Below the pieces are notes generated by a model. The model was not told the DNA's origin and searched no databases. It worked only from the letters and a program-made list of their open reading frames with translations. From the NCBI GenBank assembly GCA_015484715.1, contig WFUY01000193.1:1-6131 (forward strand): a DNA stretch of 6,131 nucleotides, in the 5' to 3' direction. The position numbers and the translations under genes are program-made. The DNA comes from Thermoflexales bacterium (GTDB lineage Bacteria > Chloroflexota > Anaerolineae > S140-20). Positions 1 through 4,341 of the stretch are shown here, in pieces. Every line of letters begins with the position of its first letter. Position 1 is the first letter of the stretch.

Positions 1-230
1 CGCGTCCTGTTCCCATCCGCTATCGCAAGCGGGTGCCCACCGCCTGGCTGCGGATCACCCTCTACGAGGGGCGCAAACGGCAGGTGCGCCGGATGACGGC
101 GGCGGTGGGCCACCCGACGCTTCGGTTGGTGCGGATCGCCATCGGCCCGCTCACGCTGGTCGGTCTCGAGCCGGGCCGGTGGCGTGAGCTGACCGAGGCC
201 GAGATCCAGGCGCTGCGGGAGACGGTCTGA
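1..230 (+). CDS. rluE: 23S rRNA pseudouridine synthase, RluE-like, C-terminal part (5' end outside window)
   Basis: This is the last 75 or so codons of a pseudouridine synthase of the RsuA/RluB/RluE/RluF family, read in the frame that begins at base 3 and ends with TGA at 228-230. The visible part carries the family's C-terminal signature: [19 protein letters not shown], then [15 protein letters not shown], then [10 protein letters not shown]. The family isomerises uridine to pseudouridine in rRNA. The catalytic Asp lies upstream and cannot be seen. The pattern WL-L-EGR-RQVRRMT--VG-PTLRL-R--G fits the short RluE branch (E. coli RluE modifies a uridine in domain V of 23S rRNA) better than RsuA or RluB, but the assignment within the family rests on this tail alone. 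The gene converges on the channel gene with only 4 bp between the stop codons and no room for a separate terminator. Confidence 0.87.
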   Translation, partial: RPVPIRYRKRVPTAWLRITLYEGRKRQVRRMTAAVGHPTLRLVRIAIGPLTLVGLEPGRWRELTEAEIQALRETV

Positions 231-234
231 GGGC

Positions 235-1347
235 TTATGGCCCCTCCCCCCGGGGATGGAAGAGGCGGGCGATCCGGTCCACGTCCTCCGGGTCCACCTT
301 GTGGTGCACGTCGCGCTGGGGGAAGGGGATGGCGATGCCGGCCTCGTTCAGCGCCTTGTAGATGGCCGTGTTCACCCGGTCGAACATCCGACGTGTGTCC
401 TCGTAGGATTCGATCCACCAGCGCACCCGGAAGATGAGGGCCGAGTCGCCGAACTGCAGGAAGAGAGCCTCCACAGGTCGGTTGGGCAGCACGCCCTTGA
501 CGCCCCGCACCGCTTCGATCAGCGTCCGACGGGCCAGCTCGATGTCGGTCCCATAGGCCACGCCCACCTCCACTTGGATGCGGTACTGGGTGTTCGGGTA
601 GGCGTGGTTGACGATGAGGCTCTTGCCGATGATCGAGTTGGGCACGATCACCATCCGGTTGTCCCGGGTGCGGATGCGGGTGCTCCGCAGCCCGATGTCC
701 ACCACATCCCCCCAGGTGTTCAGCTCCAGGACTTCAATCCGATCACCGATGCGGTAGGGCCGGTCCACCATCACCAGGAATCCGCTGATGATGTCCTCCA
801 AGGCGGCCTGGGCGGCCAGGGCGATGGCGAGAGAGCCGATCCCCAGGGTGGTGACGAAGGCGGTCACGTCCACCTGAAAGTGGCTCAGCAAGGTGATGAA
901 GACGAGGACGCTCAGGAGGACGAGGGCCACCCGCCGGAAGAAGGGCATCAACTGCTCGTCCAGGGGGGTCTCCGTCCGCCGGGCCATCTCCCGACCGTAC
1001 CAGGTGAAGAGGTTGGAGAGGAGCCGCCAGGCGAAGACGAAGGCCAAGAGGAGGTAGAGCACGAAGAAGAGATCGCTCAGGGGAGACCGCCACGACGTCG
1101 GCAGGAAGGTCAGCCGGGCGATGGCGATCCGCAGGGCCAGGACGGCGATCAGCCAGACAAGGGGAGGGCGGACGGCCCGCAGGATCGCATCGTCGAGGGT
1201 GGTCGAGGTGCGCTTTGCCAGCCGACGTGCCCCTTGGTCCAAAAGGAGGCTGACGAGCAGCCGGCCCACGAGGGCGGCGACCACGACGATGAGTGCCGAG
1301 AGGCCGATCTCCGTCCATTCCGAGGTGGTCAGTCCTAGAATCGTCAT
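235..1347 (-). CDS. MscS-family mechanosensitive ion channel
   Basis: This is a 370-residue inner-membrane channel of the small-conductance mechanosensitive (MscS) family, which opens under membrane tension and releases solutes during hypo-osmotic shock. Four hydrophobic segments are visible at about residues 13-36, 61-80, 90-114 and 138-155. They lead into the Gly/Ala-rich pore helix at about 161-192 (TTLGIGSLAIALAAQ). The hallmark DRPYRIGDRIEV (195-206) marks the start of the cytoplasmic beta domain. A C-terminal alpha/beta domain follows at about 255-345 and ends in the typical IPFPQRDVH. The usual E. coli MscS has 286 residues and three helices, so this one has an extra N-terminal helix. 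The ATG at 1347-1345 is chosen because an AGGAGG at 1359-1354 sits 6 nt upstream, and because the start overlaps the upstream DUF433 stop as ATGA, which implies translational coupling. The ion or solute selectivity cannot be read from the sequence. Confidence 0.95.
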   Translation of the reverse strand: MTILGLTTSEWTEIGLSALIVVVAALVGRLLVSLLLDQGARRLAKRTSTTLDDAILRAVRPPLVWLIAVLALRIAIARLTFLPTSWRSPLSDLFFVLYLLLAFVFAWRLLSNLFTWYGREMARRTETPLDEQLMPFFRRVALVLLSVLVFITLLSHFQVDVTAFVTTLGIGSLAIALAAQAALEDIISGFLVMVDRPYRIGDRIEVLELNTWGDVVDIGLRSTRIRTRDNRMVIVPNSIIGKSLIVNHAYPNTQYRIQVEVGVAYGTDIELARRTLIEAVRGVKGVLPNRPVEALFLQFGDSALIFRVRWWIESYEDTRRMFDRVNTAIYKALNEAGIAIPFPQRDVHHKVDPEDVDRIARLFHPRGEGP

Positions 1348-1583
1348 CGGAGGCCTCCTAGAGCTGGGTCAGAGCGGACGATCTCAGCAGTGTAGGCCAG
1401 AGCTGCGAAGATGTCTTCCATACTGAGTTGAGGGTAGGCTTCCTGGGTCTCCGCCGGCGTCATCCCGTCGGCCAGGCTTCCAACGACCATCGCCACGGGG
1501 ATGCGGGTCTCCTTGATGCACGGATCACCGTGGTGAAGGTCTGGTTCGATGACGATGTGCTCCTGCCACCGCACGCGCTTCAT
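1344..1583 (-). CDS. DUF433 family small protein (putative antitoxin-like)
   Basis: This is a small protein of 79 residues with the DUF433 pattern: IVIEPDLHHGDPCIKETRIPV, a helix VVGSLADGMTPAET, then YPQLSMEDIFAALAYTAEIV. Family members are predicted winged-helix or VapB-like proteins and are often found beside a DUF5615 PIN-like toxin gene, so they are commonly annotated as antitoxins. No such partner lies here; the next gene downstream is the MscS channel, overlapping by 4 bp. The usual Gly before TRIPV is Glu in this copy (KETRIPV). A GTG at 1589 would add two residues, but AGGGAGGAGG ends at 1591, only 1 nt from it. The ATG at 1583 has a 7-nt spacer and is preferred. The family call is secure; the biological role is not known and the antitoxin label is only by analogy. 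Confidence 0.85.
   Translation of the reverse strand: MKRVRWQEHIVIEPDLHHGDPCIKETRIPVAMVVGSLADGMTPAETQEAYPQLSMEDIFAALAYTAEIVRSDPALGGLR
1354..1359 (-). promoter_or_regulatory. Ribosome binding site of the channel gene, inside the DUF433 coding region
   Basis: On the minus strand AGGAGG lies 6 nt before the channel ATG and is part of the codons for the last residues (LGGLR) of the DUF433 protein. With the ATGA stop/start overlap this is the classic layout for translational coupling, so channel synthesis should depend on DUF433 translation or on re-initiation. Confidence 0.8.
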
Positions 1584-1590
1584 TGCCACA

Positions 1591-1610
1591 CCTCCTCCCT
1601 ATTTTCAAAA
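1591..1610 (-). promoter_or_regulatory. Ribosome binding site and AT-rich leader of DUF433
   Basis: AGGGAGGAGG (1600-1591 on the minus strand) is a strong Shine-Dalgarno sequence 7 nt before the ATG at 1583, and this decides the start. Immediately upstream is a short AT-rich palindrome TTTTGAAAA (1610-1602), conspicuous in a GC-rich region. It could be part of a promoter or an operator, but no convincing -35/-10 pair is visible. Confidence 0.55.
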
Positions 1611-1686
1611 CAGACCTGGAAAAGGATGGCCTACGGCAAGCCGTTGGCCCCGGTGATTACCCACATCTCGGGAATCCGCCCGGCCC

Positions 1687-1709
1687 GCCCGGACCTGGAA
1701 GGTCCGGGC
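1687..1709. other. 10-bp perfect hairpin with 3-nt loop
   Basis: GCCCGGACCT (1687-1696) pairs perfectly with AGGTCCGGGC (1700-1709) around a GGA loop. It lies at the DUF433-proximal side of the palindromic element, downstream of malQ in its direction of transcription. No T-run follows it on either strand, so a plain intrinsic terminator is not indicated. It may be a 3'-end stabiliser or an arm of the element. Confidence 0.6.
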
Positions 1710-1721
1710 TGAGGGGAGCAA

Positions 1722-1759
1722 AGCCCTAACGGGCTGTCTCGCAGCCCCCGGAGGGGGCT
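1722..1759. terminator. Tandem hairpins after malQ, possible transcript 3' end
   Basis: There are two hairpins. The first is AGCCC-TAAC-GGGCT at 1722-1735. The second is AGCCCCC-GGA-GGGGGCT at 1743-1759, a 7-bp stem with a 3-nt loop. On the minus strand they begin 9 nt past the malQ stop codon, and the distal one is followed by TTGCT, a weak T-run. On the plus strand the 7-bp stem is followed by TTCCCCTT. The position suits termination of malQ transcription, but the poor T-tract makes an ordinary Rho-independent terminator uncertain. Confidence 0.4.
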
Positions 1760-1768
1760 TTCCCCTTC

Positions 1769-3325
1769 TCAGCCAGGCGGTTTAGCGCCCAGCGTCGACT
1801 TATGGGTAATCACCGCGTCGGCCTGGGAGTCCTGGGGCCACCGTCCGTAGACCTCCGTCATCTCCGCCAGCCGTTGGCCGAGGGCGGCGGTGAGGTCCCC
1901 GGCCCGATAGCGCCACCTCCAGTTGCCGCCGGCCCGGCTGGGGTAGTTCATCCGCGCTTCGCTCCCCAGCCCCAGCAGGTCCTGGAGCGGGATCACCGCC
2001 AGGTCGGCCACCGAGGCCAGCGCCAGCCGGATCAGGTCCCAGTGGATCTCGCGGCCGTCGGTGCCCAGGTACTTGAGGGCGAAGGCCCGCTCCTCGGCCG
2101 GGGCCTTCTGGAACCAACCGACGGTGGTGTCGTTGTCGTGAGTGCCCGTGTAGACGACGCAGTTGCGCGGGTAGTTGTGAGGCAGGAAGGGGTTGGTGGG
2201 ATCGCCGTCGAAGGCGAACTGAAGGACCTTCATGCCGGGGAAGCCGAACCGCTCCCGCAGCGCTTCCACCTCGGGCGTGATGAAGCCCAAGTCCTCGGCG
2301 ATGATGGGAAGATCACCCAGGGCCTCCCGCACCGCCTCGAAGAAGGCCGCCCCCGGCCCCGGAACCCAGCGCCCGTGGACGGCCGTCTCCTCGCCGGCGG
2401 GCACCTCCCAGTAGGCCTCGAAGCCCCGGAAGTGGTCCAACCGCACGATGTCCACCAGCCGCAGCAGCATCCGCAAGCGGGCGATCCACCAGGCATAGCC
2501 GGTCTCGGCCATCACCTCCCAGCGGTAGAGGGGGTTGCCCCAGAGTTGACCGGTGGGGCTGAAGTAGTCGGGCGGGACGCCGGCCACAACGGTCGGGTTA
2601 CCCGCCTCATCCAGGTGGAAGAGCGCCCGATGGACCCAGACATCGGCGCTGTCGTAGGCGACGAAGATGGGGATGTCGCCGATGACCTGGATGCCCTGGG
2701 CGTTGGCGTGCTGCTTCAGCGCTCCCCACTGCCGGAAGAAGAGGAACTGGAAGTACCGGTGAGCCAGCACCTCTTGCTCCAGCCGCCGGGACCAGTGAGC
2801 GAGGGCGTCGGGCCGGCGGGCCGCCACCGCCGGCTCCCATCGGCTCCAGATCGCCCCGCCGTGGTGCTCCTTCAGCGCCATGAAGAGGGCGAAGTCGTCG
2901 AGCCACTCCGCCTCCTCCTGGCAGAAGCGGTGGAAGGCGGCCCGCTCCTCCGGTGGGGCCTGGTCCCGAAAGCGGTGGAAGGCCCGCTTGAGCAGGGAGA
3001 GCTTGAAGGGGATGACCGCGCCGTAGTCCACCTGCCCATCGGGGAAGGGAGGGGCCGAAGCCGCCTCCTCCGGCGTCAGGTAGCCCGCCTCGATCAGGGG
3101 CTCCAGGGCGATCAGGAGCGGGTTGCCGGCGAAGGCGGAGAAGGTGGCGTAGGGAGAGTCGCCGTAGCCGGTTGGCCCCAGGGGCATCACCTGCCACAGC
3201 GTCTGACCGTGGTCGGCGAGGAAGTCGAGAAAGCGGTAGGCCTCCTGGCCCAGGTCGCCGATGCCGAAGCGCCCGGGGAAGGAGGTGGGGTGCAGCAGGA
3301 TACCGCTGGAACGAGGAAAGGGCAT
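1769..3325 (-). CDS. malQ: 4-alpha-glucanotransferase (amylomaltase, GH77)
   Basis: This is an amylomaltase of 518 residues, EC 2.4.1.25, a cytoplasmic enzyme that transfers alpha-1,4-glucan segments between maltodextrins and releases glucose in glycogen and maltose metabolism. GH77 features run in order: N-terminal SSGILLHPTSFPG (6-18) and GDSPY (55-59); the active-site loop PDYFSPTGQLWGNPLY (252-267); the nucleophile Asp297 in VRLDHFRGF; the acid/base Glu344 in IIAEDLG; and Asp397 in GTHDNDTTVGW. All three catalytic carboxylates are present. The length is close to the short Thermus-type enzymes (about 500). The ATG at 3325 has GGAG 7 nt upstream. The normal fold appears to end near GNWRWRYRAGDL and the following helix (about 468-494). 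The last 14 or so residues (ITHKSTLGAKPPG) come from the palindromic element overlapping the 3' end and look acquired. No other glycogen gene is in the window. Confidence 0.97.
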   Translation of the reverse strand: MPFPRSSGILLHPTSFPGRFGIGDLGQEAYRFLDFLADHGQTLWQVMPLGPTGYGDSPYATFSAFAGNPLLIALEPLIEAGYLTPEEAASAPPFPDGQVDYGAVIPFKLSLLKRAFHRFRDQAPPEERAAFHRFCQEEAEWLDDFALFMALKEHHGGAIWSRWEPAVAARRPDALAHWSRRLEQEVLAHRYFQFLFFRQWGALKQHANAQGIQVIGDIPIFVAYDSADVWVHRALFHLDEAGNPTVVAGVPPDYFSPTGQLWGNPLYRWEVMAETGYAWWIARLRMLLRLVDIVRLDHFRGFEAYWEVPAGEETAVHGRWVPGPGAAFFEAVREALGDLPIIAEDLGFITPEVEALRERFGFPGMKVLQFAFDGDPTNPFLPHNYPRNCVVYTGTHDNDTTVGWFQKAPAEERAFALKYLGTDGREIHWDLIRLALASVADLAVIPLQDLLGLGSEARMNYPSRAGGNWRWRYRAGDLTAALGQRLAEMTEVYGRWPQDSQADAVITHKSTLGAKPPG

Positions 3326-3348
3326 AGCGTCACTCCGGTGTCTGCAGG

Positions 3349-3372
3349 TTGCGGATTGTGGATTGCGAATTG
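3349..3372. repeat. Degenerate 7-bp tandem repeat, left tract
   Basis: Three and a half heptads are visible in register: TTGCGGA, TTGTGGA, TTGCGAA, TTG. They lie just upstream of the malQ ribosome binding site. Short tandem heptanucleotide repeats between genes are known from cyanobacteria (STRR sequences); the function is unknown. A matching tract in the same orientation resumes at 3494. Confidence 0.55.
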
Positions 3373-3493
3373 GTAGCTGTTCACCCTCCCGCGGGTTAGA
3401 CGTGTTCCGACGCGAAACCGTGCTTCAAACAGCCCATCGGGGCTGAAAGCGCCCTCGACCGGTAACCTGCGGGAGGGTAGGCTGAGTAGACAC
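3373..3493. repeat. About 121-bp palindromic element splitting the heptad tract (MITE-like)
   Basis: A 16-bp inverted repeat with one mismatch (3383-3398, beginning ACCCTCCCGC, against 3463-3478, ending GCGGGAGGGT) encloses a central hairpin AGCCC-ATCG-GGGCT (3431-3444). In a plus-strand transcript the one mismatch would be a G-U pair. The segment is bounded by identical 8-bp direct repeats GCGAATTG at 3365-3372 and 3494-3501. That would fit a target-site duplication, though the surrounding heptad repeats could give the same match by chance. No coding potential is seen. The exact element ends are inferred from the direct repeats. Confidence 0.5.
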
Positions 3494-3519
3494 GCGAATT
3501 GCAGATTCTAAGTTGTGGG
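3494..3519. repeat. Degenerate 7-bp tandem repeat, right tract
   Basis: GCGAA is followed by heptads TTGCAGA, TTCTAAG and TTGTGGG, in the same orientation and spacing as the tract at 3349-3372 but more diverged. It lies 21 bp beyond the IPK stop codon. Taken together the two tracts look like one array interrupted by the palindromic element. Confidence 0.4.
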
Positions 3520-3540
3520 TGGTGAACGGCAGAGCGCGGG

Positions 3541-4335
3541 CTAGGCGTGAATGCGGGTGCCCACGGGCAGGTCGGGATGGAGCAAAACCTGGGTGAGCAG
3601 TCCCGGCTCCCGCCCGGAGAAGATGTGGACCTGGAGGCCGGGGTGGGCCTGCACCAGGGCGAGCATCGCTTCCACCTTGGCCGCCATCCCCCCCGTCACG
3701 TCGGGGGCTTCGGAGCCCGCCAACGCCGGCCGCAGCGCCGAGAGGTTGGCTGGTGTGATGGTCGGGATGACTGCGCCCTGGAGGTCGTAGACGCCGGCCG
3801 CCTCCCCCGCCAGGAGGATGCGATCGGGCCGTAGCCGCTGCGCCAGGTAGGCGAAGAGCTCCTCGGTGGAGACGATGGTCCCCCCCTGGGCCAGGTCCAG
3901 GGCCACATCCCCGTAGACCAGGGGGATCAACCCGTGCTCCAGGACGACGTGGATGGGGTGGAGGGCGAGGGTACGTAGGACCCCTTTCCGACAGAGGGCG
4001 GAGGCCGAGGGCTGAAAGCCGACGACGGGCAGGCCGGCCTCCAGGCAAAGGTCGGCGACGATGCGGTGGAGACGGGCCGCCGCTGCCGCGACTTTTGCGT
4101 AGCCTAGCCACTCCTCTCGTGTGCGGACGCCCTGGCGCGTCCCGTACTGCCGGGCTACCCAGTGACCGAAGGAGCCCGCCCCATGGCCCAGCACCAGCCG
4201 CAGGTCCGAGGCTGCCTCCAGCGCCTCCCGCACCTCGCGGGCCAGCCGGGCGATCACCTCTCGGCGGGGGGTCTCGGCCCGCTGCTTGTCGGTGATCAGC
4301 GATCCTCCCAACTTCAGGAAAACCAACGCTTCCAC
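3541..4335 (-). CDS. Isopentenyl phosphate kinase (amino acid kinase superfamily)
   Basis: This 264-residue cytoplasmic kinase is predicted to phosphorylate isopentenyl phosphate to isopentenyl diphosphate with ATP, the last step of the alternative mevalonate route. Visible motifs are the N-terminal FLKLGGSLITDK with Lys8 and the Gly pair; GHGAGSFGH (50-58), whose final His58 is the residue that separates IPK from other amino acid kinases and contacts the substrate phosphate; YGDV (141-144); VSTEELFAYLA (155-164); AGEAAGVYD (176-184); and the nucleotide-site DVTGGMAAK (212-220) with Lys220. Most relatives have SGDD where this protein has STEE. The start is a GTG at 4335, 6 bp after the pyruvate kinase stop. 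The ribosome site AGGAGG (4352-4347) lies within the last codons of that gene with a rather long 11-nt spacer. In the operon it follows GT9 and pyruvate kinase. Alternatives such as fosfomycin kinase or glutamate 5-kinase are less likely given the SFGH motif. Confidence 0.88.
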   Translation of the reverse strand: MEALVFLKLGGSLITDKQRAETPRREVIARLAREVREALEAASDLRLVLGHGAGSFGHWVARQYGTRQGVRTREEWLGYAKVAAAAARLHRIVADLCLEAGLPVVGFQPSASALCRKGVLRTLALHPIHVVLEHGLIPLVYGDVALDLAQGGTIVSTEELFAYLAQRLRPDRILLAGEAAGVYDLQGAVIPTITPANLSALRPALAGSEAPDVTGGMAAKVEAMLALVQAHPGLQVHIFSGREPGLLTQVLLHPDLPVGTRIHA

Positions 4336-4341
4336 GGATGC

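Larger units (their letters stand above)
1651..1815. repeat. 165-bp palindromic element with 13-bp perfect terminal inverted repeats (MITE-like)
   Basis: CGGTGATTACCCA at 1651-1663 is repeated exactly in inverted orientation at 1803-1815. Extending inward, 17 of 20 positions match. Inside are a further inverted pair, GGCTGAG 1707-1713 with CTCAGCC 1768-1774, and three compact hairpins. The segment has no gene of its own and looks like a non-autonomous mobile element or an intergenic repeat folded as a multi-arm structure. The outer flanks CGTTGGCCC (1642-1650) and CGTCGGCCT (1816-1824) agree at 7 of 9 positions, possibly a decayed 9-bp target duplication. The right end overlaps the last 16 codons of malQ. 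The inverted repeats are directly visible; mobility is inference. Confidence 0.55.

Noticed and set aside
228..245. Possible bidirectional terminator between the converging rluE and channel genes
   Set aside because: Only a 4-bp stem (GGGC 231-234 with GCCC 240-243) can be drawn across the two stop codons and no T-run follows, so it is too weak to call.
256..1338. A 360-codon open frame on the plus strand opposite the channel gene
   Set aside because: The translation is rich in His, Asp, Gly and Glu with no family resemblance. It mirrors the MscS coding frame.
1428..1712. A 94-codon plus-strand frame running from DUF433 into the palindromic element
   Set aside because: No family similarity and no ribosome site. 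It is antisense to DUF433 in its first half and ends in the hairpin region.
1802..3376. A 524-codon open frame on the plus strand opposite malQ
   Set aside because: It is a shadow of malQ caused by GC-rich codon use. The translation is low-complexity (rich in Gly, Val, Arg, Glu) with no recognisable domain, while the minus strand encodes a complete GH77 enzyme.
3400..3430. A possible promoter for malQ with TTGAAG as -35 on the minus strand
   Set aside because: No acceptable -10 element occurs at 16-18 nt spacing, and the sequence lies inside the palindromic element, so the match is not persuasive.
3349..3519. CRISPR array
   Set aside because: The repeat unit is 7 bp with no spacers, the tracts are short, and there are no cas genes nearby.
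3379..3527. Inverted match GTTCACC (3379-3385) with GGTGAAC (3521-3527)
   Set aside because: Only 7 bp over a span of about 150 bp and not concentric with the stronger 16-bp inverted repeat, so it may be chance.
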